A model generated the notes under the pieces. The model was not told the DNA's origin. It did no database searches and saw only the letters and a program-made list of their open reading frames with translations. Source: JAAYJK01 sp964531295 (GTDB lineage Bacteria > Bacillota > Syntrophomonadia > Syntrophomonadales > Syntrophomonadaceae). From it: DNA of 38,821 bases. Of this stretch, positions 25,018 to 32,562 are shown one piece after another (within the stretch, counting starts at the first letter, position 1; each line of letters begins with the position of its first letter). Made by a program: the position numbers and the translations under genes. The stretch covers positions 1-38,821 of the forward strand of contig CAZHHJ010000007.1 of the NCBI GenBank assembly GCA_964531295.1, written 5' to 3'.

Positions 25018-26328
25018 CTATATTAGAAACAATTCTGAAAACTCATGCATTTCACTCAACGATCGTCCCACATAAGCTTTATATCTGGTTTTTTTGTCTT
25101 TTATTCTCGTTTCCAGGGGGGGTAATATCCCGAAATTAGCGTTTATGGGCTGAAATCTCTTGCTTTCGCAATTGCTGATAAAATCCAGCAGAGCTCCGAT
25201 CATGGTAAATTTGGATGGTATAAGTGCTTCTTCCTGTCTAAAAATACGAATCGCATTCAATGCAGCTACTAATCCGGTAGCAGCGGATTCCATATATCCC
25301 TCTACCCCGGTAATCTGTCCGGCCAGCAGCAGCCGGGGCATATTTTTAAACTGCAGGGTAGGCCTCAATATGCGCGGGCTATTAATGTAGGTATTCCGAT
25401 GCATCACCCCATGCCTGACAAATTCAGCCTTTTCCAGACCTGGAATCAGCCTTACCACTTCTTCTTGTTCTTTCCACTTTAAGCGGGTTTGAAATCCCAC
25501 CAGTCCGAACACCTGTCCCTCTTTGTCCTCCTGACGCAACTGTACTACCGCGTGAGGCTGCTGCCCACTCCCCGGGACTTTGAGTCCCACTGGCCGCATA
25601 GGTCCGAAGCGCATAGTGTCTATGCCTCTGCCGGCCATAACTTCGATCGGCATACAGCCATCAAATACCATTTGTTTATCTATGCTGTGCCCCTCAAAGG
25701 TGTCAGCCGCTATCAAGCGGTTGTAAAATGCTTTATACTCCTCCTGGTTCAGGGGGCAATTATAATAATCATCGCTTCCTTTGCCATATCTGGAGGCTTT
25801 AAATACCTTTTCCAGATCAATACTGTCGAAGGTTATACTGGGGGCAACCGCATCATAAAAATATAGATTTCCCTCGCCGGTCAAATCCTGCAGTCGATTG
25901 GTCAGGGTATCTGATGTTAATGGTCCGGTTGCGATTATGCTAACACCCTCGCCTGGTATCTGAGTTACTTCTTCCCTTATTATTTCAATGTTGGGCATCT
26001 TACTAATTTTTTCGCTGACTTTTTCCGAAAATAGTTTCCGGTCTACTGCCAGGGCAGATCCGGCCGGGACTCTGACCTCCTGTGCACAAGACAGCAAAAG
26101 CGACCCCAACAGCCTCATCTCCTGCTTAAGCAATCCCTGAGCTGTGTCTTCCAGGTCTGATTTCAGGGAGTTACTGCAAACGAGCTCTGCCAGACCGCCG
26201 GTCTGATGCACCGGGGTATTCTTCACCGGTCTCATTTCAAAAAGATGTACTGGAATGCCTCGGCTGGCAATGAGGTATGCTGCTTCGCTGCCAGCCAGGC
26301 CACCCCCTATGACATTTATATATTTCAC
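25018..26328 (-). CDS. trmFO: TrmFO, folate-dependent tRNA m5U54 methyltransferase
   Basis: FAD-dependent enzyme that makes 5-methyluridine at tRNA position 54 using methylenetetrahydrofolate (older name Gid). The 436 residues start MKYINVIGGGLAGSEAAYLI, a dinucleotide-binding motif, followed by LFEMRPVKNTPVHQTGGLAE and the conserved LVCSNSLKSD. Later PMRPVGL, HRNTYINSPRIL and ITGVEGYMESAATGLVAALN fit the family. The start is GTG at 26328, overlapping the topA stop as GTGA. It sits between topA and xerC, as in B. subtilis. Confidence 0.96.
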   Translation of the reverse strand: MKYINVIGGGLAGSEAAYLIASRGIPVHLFEMRPVKNTPVHQTGGLAELVCSNSLKSDLEDTAQGLLKQEMRLLGSLLLSCAQEVRVPAGSALAVDRKLFSEKVSEKISKMPNIEIIREEVTQIPGEGVSIIATGPLTSDTLTNRLQDLTGEGNLYFYDAVAPSITFDSIDLEKVFKASRYGKGSDDYYNCPLNQEEYKAFYNRLIAADTFEGHSIDKQMVFDGCMPIEVMAGRGIDTMRFGPMRPVGLKVPGSGQQPHAVVQLRQEDKEGQVFGLVGFQTRLKWKEQEEVVRLIPGLEKAEFVRHGVMHRNTYINSPRILRPTLQFKNMPRLLLAGQITGVEGYMESAATGLVAALNAIRIFRQEEALIPSKFTMIGALLDFISNCESKRFQPINANFGILPPLETRIKDKKTRYKAYVGRSLSEMHEFSELFLI

Positions 26329-28403
26329 TCTTTATCATCCTTCTTGTAGCTGCAGGCCGTATTCTGACATACGATCTTGGGATCACTGGTTTTGCTGACT
26401 TTCTCCACCAAAGCATCGCCACATTCCGGGCATTTTTCCCCGGTAGGCTTATTCCATGATCGGAAGACACATTCCGGGTAGTTACTGCAGCCATAGAAAC
26501 GGCGTCCCTTTTTACTCCTGAGTGCCACTATGGAACCAGCGCACAAGGGACAGTTTACTCCTACTTCCTCATTCATGGATTCGGTATGCCGACATTCAGG
26601 AAAGCCGGAACAGGCCATGAACTTGCCAAAACGTCCATACTTGATTAAAAGCGGCTTGCCACACAGCACACAGTCTTTTCCGGCTTCTTCATCTTTTATT
26701 TCGATCTTATCCACCAATTCCTGGGCTTTCTCCATATCCGCAGAAAATGGTTGGTAGAATTCTCGAATTACTTTCTTCCACTCCATGTTGCCATCGGCGA
26801 CCTGGTCCAGTTCTTCCTCCATAAGAGCGGTAAATTCCACTCCCACCACATTAGAAAAGTTGGCCTTTAACAGATCAACCACAATAATACCCAGTTCAGT
26901 AGGGGCAAAATTCTTATTTTGTCTCTGTACATAATTTCTGCGCAGAATAGTATCTATTGTCGGGGCATAAGTACTGGGACGGCCGATATTTTTTTCCTCC
27001 AGCAGTTTTACCAGGCTCGCTTCAGTAAATCTGGGCGGCGGTTGAGTAAAATGCTGTTCTGATTTCAGTTCGCCCAGCTTCAGTACCTGTCCTTTCTTGA
27101 GAGCAGGTATGGGGTTTTTAACCTCTTCTTCATCACTATCATTATATACTTTTTTATAGCCGGCAAATTTCAAGCGCGATGAACTGGCCTTGAGTCCATA
27201 GTCACCTGCCTGTATATCCACCGCTATGGTATCAAATATTGCCGGGGTCATCTGGCTGGCTACAAACCTGTCCCATACCAGCTTATACAAACGAAATTGA
27301 TCCCTGGACAGGTGGTCTTTTACGCTCTGGGGGGTTCTATGTACCGAGCTTGGTCTAATAGCTTCGTGAGCATCCTGAGCACTCTTCCTGCTCTTATATT
27401 CATTGGCCTGATCGGGGGCATATTCTTTCCCATAGTAAGACTCTATGAAATCCAACGCTTCAGCCTGGGCTGCGCTAGACACCCTGGTGGAGTCGGTTCT
27501 CAAATAAGTTATCAAACCCACCGTGCCTTCTTTACCGATAGACAATCCTTCGTATAATTCCTGAGCTACCCTCATGGTACGTTTAGCATAAAAATTGAGC
27601 CTTTTTGATGCTTCCTGCTGCAGGGTGCTGGTGATAAAAGGAGGATTTGATCTTTTACGCTTTTCCTTTTGCTCGACTTTAGATACCTTTAGCTTGGCCA
27701 GGTTAAGAGCTTTCTCGATCTCATCTTTTTCCTGTTCCGATTTAATTTCCAATCTTTCTTTATTGTATGATACAACCCGGGCCTGGAAAACATTCTTCTT
27801 GTTATCGGCCAGAATTGCTTCCATAGTCCAATACTCTACTGCCTGGAAACTATTAATTTCTTCTTCCCGTTCACAAATAAGCCTCACTGCCACTGATTGT
27901 ACTCGACCGGCGCTTAATCCTTTCCGCACTTTACTCCACAGCAGGGGACTTAGATTATAACCGACCAGGCGGTCCAGAACCCTTCTGGCTTGCTGCGCGT
28001 TTACCCGGTTCATGTCTATGGGTCGAGCTTTCTTTATGGCATTTCTAACCGCGTCTTTAGTAATCTCATTAAACTCTATCCGACAGGCCGAACCTTCTGG
28101 AATTTTCATAGCGGTTTGGAGATGCCAGGCTATAGCTTCACCTTCTCTATCAGGGTCGGTAGCCAGCAGCACTTTGGAGGCCTTCTGGGATTCGTCCTTA
28201 ATTTCTTTTAATAGATCACCTTTTCCACGTATGGTTATATAACGGGGTTCAAAATCGTTTTCCATATCTATGCCCAGCTTGCTTTTGGGCAGGTCCTTAA
28301 CATGCCCTATGGAAGCCTTGATTTTATAATTCTTACCTAGAAATTTACCAATTGTTTTGGCCTTGGCAGCAGATTCCACGATAATTAAAGTATTACCCGC
28401 CAA
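26325..28403 (-). CDS. topA: DNA topoisomerase I TopA
   Basis: Type IA topoisomerase that relaxes negative supercoils. I chose the TTG at 28403 (692 residues), 7 nt after AGAGGT; the GTG at 28412 overlaps that site. The N-terminal TOPRIM domain starts NTLIIVESAAKAKTI and has the metal-binding D83, D85 and E87 in DPDREGEAIAWHL. The active tyrosine is Y300 (ITYLRTDSTR). The C-terminus holds three C4 zinc motifs (CVLCG...C, CPLCA...C, CPECG...C). The usual Pro in VESPAKAKTI is Ala here. It follows dprA by 32 nt. Confidence 0.96.
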   Translation of the reverse strand: MAGNTLIIVESAAKAKTIGKFLGKNYKIKASIGHVKDLPKSKLGIDMENDFEPRYITIRGKGDLLKEIKDESQKASKVLLATDPDREGEAIAWHLQTAMKIPEGSACRIEFNEITKDAVRNAIKKARPIDMNRVNAQQARRVLDRLVGYNLSPLLWSKVRKGLSAGRVQSVAVRLICEREEEINSFQAVEYWTMEAILADNKKNVFQARVVSYNKERLEIKSEQEKDEIEKALNLAKLKVSKVEQKEKRKRSNPPFITSTLQQEASKRLNFYAKRTMRVAQELYEGLSIGKEGTVGLITYLRTDSTRVSSAAQAEALDFIESYYGKEYAPDQANEYKSRKSAQDAHEAIRPSSVHRTPQSVKDHLSRDQFRLYKLVWDRFVASQMTPAIFDTIAVDIQAGDYGLKASSSRLKFAGYKKVYNDSDEEEVKNPIPALKKGQVLKLGELKSEQHFTQPPPRFTEASLVKLLEEKNIGRPSTYAPTIDTILRRNYVQRQNKNFAPTELGIIVVDLLKANFSNVVGVEFTALMEEELDQVADGNMEWKKVIREFYQPFSADMEKAQELVDKIEIKDEEAGKDCVLCGKPLLIKYGRFGKFMACSGFPECRHTESMNEEVGVNCPLCAGSIVALRSKKGRRFYGCSNYPECVFRSWNKPTGEKCPECGDALVEKVSKTSDPKIVCQNTACSYKKDDKE

Positions 28404-28435
28404 TAATATCACCTCTTTATGTTACAACTTTCTGG

Positions 28436-29530
28436 TTAAATCTTTACATAGTAATTACCCGGCAACGATTGTACTATACCTCGAAGTTCAAGATTAAGCA
28501 GCAACGAACTCAGCTGACCAATATCAAAACCGGTTATATTTAACAAGGTATCAAAATGACATGATTCGCAACTCATACTCTCAATTATCACTGATTCTTC
28601 CTCATCGAGCAACAACAATTCATTCTGTTGTAGTCCAATGGGGTCCTGTAAAGCTTCTAAATCATAGTATTCTTGGATTATATCCATTATTCCCGTAGCT
28701 AATATGGCTCCCTGTTTGATCAAGTTATTGGTCCCTGCACTGGCTGGGCTGTTAATGGGACCTGGTACTGCGAAGACATCCTTACCCTGTTCCAGGGCAA
28801 AATCAGCGGTTATTAACGCTCCGCTTTTTATGCGCGCCTCAACCACTATGACCCCCCGCGATAGACCGGATATAAGGCGATTCCTCATCGGAAAATGTCT
28901 GGGTTCGGGCTTGCTTCCCGGGGGGAATTCGCTTACAATTAGCCCCTGGCGGCATATTTCTTCATATAATTGATAATTTTCGCGGGGATAAACCACATCA
29001 ATGCCACTGCCTAGAACTGCGATAGTAAAGCCATTTTTATCTAAAGCCCCCCAATGCGCTTCCCGGTCAATACCCCGTGCCATACCGCTAACTACGGTAA
29101 AGTTATATCCAGCCAGAGATTGACCCAGTTCTCGAGCGATCTTCTTACCGTACCTGGTTGCAGCCCGAGCTCCTATTACCGCCATACATAAACTGCGGTG
29201 AGCCTCCATACTGCCGCGATAATAAAGTACCGCAGGCGGATTGTGGATATTTCTCAATGCTTCTGGATAAGAATTTTCGCCTATAGCCGCCACCTCAATA
29301 CCCCTGGCTTCCAGGTCATGCAGATATGACAATGGATCTATTTTATGTTTAATAGCCAATAATTCATCCAAGACATAAACGGGTAAAAAGGATGTTCTCA
29401 GCCGGGTGCTAGTGGTGTTCAGGAAGCTGCTATAGCTTCCAAAGTCCTGCTTAATTCGCATTAGACTCCGCTGTCCCATTCCTTTAATTGAATGCAGTAC
29501 ACATAGGGCTGCCTTTTCATTTCTCTCCAT
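28436..29530 (-). CDS. dprA: DNA processing protein DprA (Smf)
   Basis: Binds incoming single-stranded DNA and loads RecA during natural transformation. The 364-residue product uses the ATG at 29530, 8 nt after GAGG. An N-terminal SAM-like region is followed by the Rossmann-like domain with AVIGARAATRYGKKIARELG, VVSGMARGIDREAHWGAL and AVLGSGIDVVYPREN, and later FPMRNRLISGLSRGVIVVEA, SGALITADFALEQGKDVFAV and GPINSPASAGTNNLIKQGAI. A C-terminal winged-helix part ends LRGIVQSLPGNYYVKI. It opens the topA-trmFO-xerC-hslVU-codY run. Its presence alone does not prove competence. Confidence 0.94.
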   Translation of the reverse strand: MERNEKAALCVLHSIKGMGQRSLMRIKQDFGSYSSFLNTTSTRLRTSFLPVYVLDELLAIKHKIDPLSYLHDLEARGIEVAAIGENSYPEALRNIHNPPAVLYYRGSMEAHRSLCMAVIGARAATRYGKKIARELGQSLAGYNFTVVSGMARGIDREAHWGALDKNGFTIAVLGSGIDVVYPRENYQLYEEICRQGLIVSEFPPGSKPEPRHFPMRNRLISGLSRGVIVVEARIKSGALITADFALEQGKDVFAVPGPINSPASAGTNNLIKQGAILATGIMDIIQEYYDLEALQDPIGLQQNELLLLDEEESVIIESMSCESCHFDTLLNITGFDIGQLSSLLLNLELRGIVQSLPGNYYVKI

Positions 29531-29572
29531 ATCCAGCACCTCGTTAATTACTTTTTATAGATGATATGTCAA

Positions 29573-29581
29573 ATTATATCA
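29573..29581 (-). promoter_or_regulatory. Extended -10 promoter element of dprA operon
   Basis: The minus strand reads TGATATAAT, a perfect TGn-extended -10, 42 nt before the dprA ATG. The -35 region (TTAATG at 17 nt) is weak, which fits an extended -10 promoter. A TGATAT/ATATCA inverted repeat (29562-29567 and 29576-29581) frames the element and could be an operator. No other promoter candidate is seen up to the end of codY. Confidence 0.6.
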
Positions 29582-29669
29582 GAAAACAAGATTTACATTA
29601 ATTGTTGCTGTAGCAAAAGCATTAAGCGGGCAAAATATATATGAATCATTTATGAAAGGAGGGGTTTCT

Positions 29670-29855
29670 TTGATAGCTGGAATTATAGATTATAAAAACT
29701 CGGCGGTAAAAAAGATGATGCATCAGGATAAGGCAGACCTTGGGACCTTCAGTTTCCTGGAGCCTGGATGGTGGGCATTGCATGCTACCGCCATCACTAC
29801 TATATGGGTAGTGGCAGATAGAATAGCTAAAAACTCATCATACAAAAATAGCTGA
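29670..29855 (+). CDS. Small membrane-type protein of unknown function (61 aa)
   Basis: First of two coupled plus-strand genes, opposite to the rest of the window. The start is TTG at 29670, 7-8 nt behind a strong AAAGGAGG; an upstream in-frame ATG at 29652 overlaps that ribosome binding site. The protein opens MIAGIIDYKNSAVKKMMHQD. The C-terminal half has FLEPGWWALHATAITTIWVV followed by a charged end, which looks like one amphipathic or membrane helix after a Pro-Gly-Trp-Trp turn. I do not recognise a family; short Firmicutes proteins with a similar PGWW-xLH segment may exist. No signal peptide is apparent. Confidence 0.68.
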   Translation: MIAGIIDYKNSAVKKMMHQDKADLGTFSFLEPGWWALHATAITTIWVVADRIAKNSSYKNS

Positions 29856-29858
29856 TAA

Positions 29859-30029
29859 ATGCTGAAGGGAAGGGTGCTTATTTTTACTATAAAACCCATC
29901 AATTATATAAACCATAGAGTTCAAATACCGCTGGACGAAGATGCATATGAAAACGTCGGTCTGATTTCGGGAGATAATCCCGAAACAGATATCTTCCGTC
30001 TCATGAAACAGAATCGGCTCAGCAAATAA
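29859..30029 (+). CDS. Small acidic/basic protein of unknown function (56 aa)
   Basis: Second gene of the plus-strand pair. The ATG at 29859 lies 3 nt after the TGA of its neighbour (TGATAAATG), so translation by coupling is likely. A GTG at 29874, with AAGGGAAGG before it, is an alternative start. The product begins MLKGRVLIFTIKPINYINHR and ends TDIFRLMKQNRLSK, with an acidic middle (PLDEDAYENVGLISGDNPE). No membrane helix or known motif is visible. The 31-nt hairpin at 30034-30064 follows directly. Shortness makes this less sure than the preceding gene. Confidence 0.55.
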   Translation: MLKGRVLIFTIKPINYINHRVQIPLDEDAYENVGLISGDNPETDIFRLMKQNRLSK

Positions 30030-30033
30030 ATGC

Positions 30034-30064
30034 GACCGGGGGCGGTTCATACTATCCCCCGGTC
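30034..30064. terminator. Hairpin between convergent small genes and methyltransferase
   Basis: GACCGGGGG and CCCCCGGTC form 9 perfect pairs around a 13-nt loop. The hairpin is 5 nt after the plus-strand stop and 2 nt after the minus-strand methyltransferase stop. The minus-strand side is followed by ATTTATTT, a weak T-tract; the plus side has none. It probably serves as a shared terminator and blocks convergent read-through. Confidence 0.6.
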
Positions 30065-30065
30065 C

Positions 30066-31463
30066 CTAAATCTCCAGTACTTGCAGGGTGTTATCGCCGA
30101 ATATATCGTACACTTTTATTGCCATTTTATAAGCATCTCTTATTGGAATGCGCAGTTTCAAGCCCAGGGCCAGGGAATCATCAAAAATCTTCCTGGCTCT
30201 TACAACTTGTACATCTGAATGGAACATATCTCCATCATAATTCAAATCCACTTCCCAGAAATCAATGAGGTTTTTAATTCCCCAATTTTCTTTTAACAAA
30301 GATAGATTTTGTTCACTTGCTGCATAATCTTCAATCTCCAGCAGCAGCAGGGCTGAATTTTCATTAAATTGCTGAATAGATGGTGTTCTTATCTTTAAAT
30401 AACTGCCTTTGCCAGCCGGCTCTAAATCTCTACCCAGCAATTCCAGGGTAAATGGTCCTTGGCCCTGCTTAATCAATCTTTCTAAACTAGTTTGGATTGC
30501 GATGGGGCTATCGTCGCTGATTATCCAACGGCGTCCCATTTCCTGGCTAATTGCAGCCATGGTGCCTGAACCGGCATAGAAATCAGCTACCAGGGATCCC
30601 GGATTGGAGGCTGTGGAGACAATCCTTCTAAGTAAAGCTTCCGGTTTTTGAGTAGGAAACTTTAGATTTTCACCTGCAGTGGGACTTAGTATCTTATTTA
30701 TATCTGTCCACCAATCCTGCATTAAAGCACCTTCTTGATGGAGTTGGTACTTACTCCCCTTCACCCTGGTTAATCCTCTTTCCAGGGTGCCCGCCGTGTA
30801 GGGCCGATACTGGGGGTGAAAGATATATTCCTTACCCCGGGCATACCATAAAATTACATCATGTTTACGATGAAAATGCCTTTTGCTGGCACCTCCTCCC
30901 CCATAACACCATACAATCTCATTTATCAGATTAGCAGGAGAAAATATTTCATCCAGCAGTATTTTTACGTAATGACTGCTATGCCAATCCAGGTGGACAA
31001 ATAAGCTGCCCTGTTCGGAAAGCAATTCTTTCATCAGCTTTAGACGGGGGTAAATATCATTAAGATATTCTTCCATATTTTCAGCTCCGTGATCTGAAAA
31101 GACTGGTCTGCTTATGGTAGCGATAGCCTCACTGTCTGTATCTTTAATTTTTATGGTGGAATTATAAGCACTGGAACTCAGGTAAGGCGGATCTATATAA
31201 ATCAGGTCAAAAGCCTCCCGGTACCCATTATTGATCAGGAACTCGATGAGCAGATGATTATCCCCCATAAATATCCTGCCGTCTGGATTTTTATCTCTTG
31301 CGGCGGCCGCTTCCGGTATCCAGAGATCAAAAATAGAATCTTGACTGGATGCCGGGCAGGGATGAATATATTCAATCACTTGCCGACTTATCCCTTCTAC
31401 GGCAGGATTAAGATTTGAGCTTTTACTATCCCAAAGCAGCCTAACCTTATTTTTACTCGCCAC
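30066..31463 (-). CDS. Site-specific adenine DNA methyltransferase (beta type), orphan
   Basis: Predicted N6-adenine DNA methyltransferase. The 465 residues have the catalytic DPPY at 91-94 (DLIYIDPPYLSSSAYN), before the AdoMet-binding FYAGSG at 295-300, the beta-class motif order of Type III Mod and some stand-alone enzymes. FPTQKPEALLRRIV (about 269-282) is typical of the family. About 125 residues follow the AdoMet motif region, with no known domain recognised by eye; they could bind DNA. The start is GTG at 31463 behind AGGAGA. No restriction endonuclease gene is adjacent, so it looks solitary. The recognition sequence cannot be read from the sequence. Confidence 0.85.
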   Translation of the reverse strand: MASKNKVRLLWDSKSSNLNPAVEGISRQVIEYIHPCPASSQDSIFDLWIPEAAAARDKNPDGRIFMGDNHLLIEFLINNGYREAFDLIYIDPPYLSSSAYNSTIKIKDTDSEAIATISRPVFSDHGAENMEEYLNDIYPRLKLMKELLSEQGSLFVHLDWHSSHYVKILLDEIFSPANLINEIVWCYGGGGASKRHFHRKHDVILWYARGKEYIFHPQYRPYTAGTLERGLTRVKGSKYQLHQEGALMQDWWTDINKILSPTAGENLKFPTQKPEALLRRIVSTASNPGSLVADFYAGSGTMAAISQEMGRRWIISDDSPIAIQTSLERLIKQGQGPFTLELLGRDLEPAGKGSYLKIRTPSIQQFNENSALLLLEIEDYAASEQNLSLLKENWGIKNLIDFWEVDLNYDGDMFHSDVQVVRARKIFDDSLALGLKLRIPIRDAYKMAIKVYDIFGDNTLQVLEI

Positions 31464-31533
31464 TCATAATTCTCCTCATATCTAATTTATTACGCACCCT
31501 GTTCTGCTAGTAGTTCTGCTAGTTATTGTGCTT

Positions 31534-31563
31534 ATTGTACAATAACTCTAATTTAAGAATCAA
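31534..31563 (-). promoter_or_regulatory. Candidate promoter of the methyltransferase gene
   Basis: The minus strand has TTGATT (31563-31558), 18 nt, then TACAAT (31539-31534), 70 nt before the GTG. The -10 lies in an inverted repeat, AGTTATTGT and ACAATAACT, and the -35 touches the arm of the 60-bp hairpin. Downstream, ACTAGCAGAAC occurs twice in tandem (31501-31511, 31513-31523). Such overlap suggests a regulator or a structure-sensitive promoter, but the hexamers alone are only moderate. Confidence 0.45.
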
Positions 31564-31619
31564 GGTGCCAGGTACTAAGTGGCTTATCCGGAGATAAGTT
31601 ACTTAGTACCTGGCACCTT
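31562..31619. repeat. REP-like 58-nt hairpin element
   Basis: AAGGTGCCAGGTACTAAGT (31562-31580) is exactly repeated in reverse complement at 31601-31619. Inside, CTTATC (31583-31588) pairs with GATAAG (31593-31598), leaving two G-T positions between the stems, which pair as G-U wobbles in RNA. The whole can form a 27-pair hairpin with a four-base loop. GGTGCCAGGTAC-type arms resemble repeated extragenic palindromes of Clostridia. It lies between the small gene behind sigG and the methyltransferase and may act as terminator or mRNA end. Confidence 0.75.
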
Positions 31620-31632
31620 TTGGAAACCTTTT

Positions 31633-31770
31633 TTATTTGCAGTCTAATTCAACCCTAACCAGGTTATCTGCTGTAAAAGCTAATTCGTTAGCATAAAAAT
31701 AGTTAGTAATCGGAATCATCAGTGTGAATATGATCGCTGCCAGTACTACCAGCAGCAGATTTCGTCCCAT
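31633..31770 (-). CDS. Small membrane protein encoded directly behind sigG (45 aa)
   Basis: A short frame encodes 45 residues starting MGRNLLLVVLAAIIFTLMIP and ending LVRVELDCK, with one N-terminal hydrophobic segment that could be a signal or anchor helix. GGGGGAG lies about 8 nt before the ATG. It begins 18 nt after the sigG stop, in the same direction, so it is probably co-transcribed. A Cys lies next to the end. I know no family for it. The REP-like hairpin starts 14 nt after its stop. Position suggests a forespore product, but this is inference. Confidence 0.6.
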   Translation of the reverse strand: MGRNLLLVVLAAIIFTLMIPITNYFYANELAFTADNLVRVELDCK

Positions 31771-31788
31771 CCCTTGGCTCCCCCTTTT

Positions 31789-32562
31789 TCATATGTGTTT
31801 CTTCAACTGCTTTAAAGCTGCCTTTTCCAGTCGTGATACCTGAGCCTGAGATATACCAATCTCATCAGCAACTTCCATTTGAGTCTTACCAGAGAAAAAC
31901 CTTAGATTGACAATGTGTTTTTCTCTTTCATTCAGCTTTTTTATGGCTTCTTTAATAGCAATCTCTTCCAACCATAACTCATCGGTATTTTTATCATCAC
32001 TGATTTGATCCATTACCAGTATGGGATCTCCTCCATCGTTATATATGGGTTCGAATAGGGATACCGGTTCCTGTATAGCATCGAGGGCAAATACCACATC
32101 TTCCCTGGCTATCCCTAGTTCCAGGGCTATTTGATTAACAGATGGTTCAGCTTCATTGGCATTAACCAATCTTTCCCTCACCTGCAGGGCCTTATAAGCT
32201 ATATCACGCAGGGAACGAGATACCCGTACGGAATTATTATCCCTTAAATATCTCCTGATTTCTCCTATTATCATGGGGACCGCATAGGTAGAAAACCTTA
32301 CGTTCTGCCCCAGATCGAAATTATCTATAGCTTTTATCAATCCTATACATCCTACTTGAAACAAGTCATCAACATACTCGCCCCTATTGCTAAACCTTTG
32401 AATTACGCTCAGCACCAATCTTAAATTGCCCTGTATCAGTGTTTCCCTGGCTTCATTATCACCTTCCTGCATCTCTGCGAATAATATTCTCATTTTGTCA
32501 TTTTTTATAACGGTAAGCTTGGAAGTATTAACTCCAGTAATCTCTACCTTGTTTGTCAACAC
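31789..32562 (-). CDS. sigG: Sporulation sigma factor SigG
   Basis: Late forespore-specific RNA polymerase sigma factor. The 257 residues begin with the N-terminal signature NKVEITGVNTSKL and have sigma-70 regions: region 2 with LVLSVIQRFSNRGEYVDDLF and GLIKAIDNFDLGQNVRFSTY, region 3 with VRVSRSLRDIAYKALQVRE, and region 4 with the helix-turn-helix KTQMEVADEIGISQAQVSRL. The start is GTG at 32562, 8 nt behind AAGGGA. It lies 159 nt after sigE, the Bacillus arrangement. I see no reliable sigma-F or sigma-G promoter in that gap. Confidence 0.95.
   Translation of the reverse strand: MLTNKVEITGVNTSKLTVIKNDKMRILFAEMQEGDNEARETLIQGNLRLVLSVIQRFSNRGEYVDDLFQVGCIGLIKAIDNFDLGQNVRFSTYAVPMIIGEIRRYLRDNNSVRVSRSLRDIAYKALQVRERLVNANEAEPSVNQIALELGIAREDVVFALDAIQEPVSLFEPIYNDGGDPILVMDQISDDKNTDELWLEEIAIKEAIKKLNEREKHIVNLRFFSGKTQMEVADEIGISQAQVSRLEKAALKQLKKHI

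Noticed and set aside
29838..30050. 70-codon minus-strand frame across the small plus-strand gene pair
   Set aside because: It overlaps the second plus-strand gene and runs into the shared hairpin. It has no good ribosome binding site, and the methyltransferase stop lies just upstream of it.
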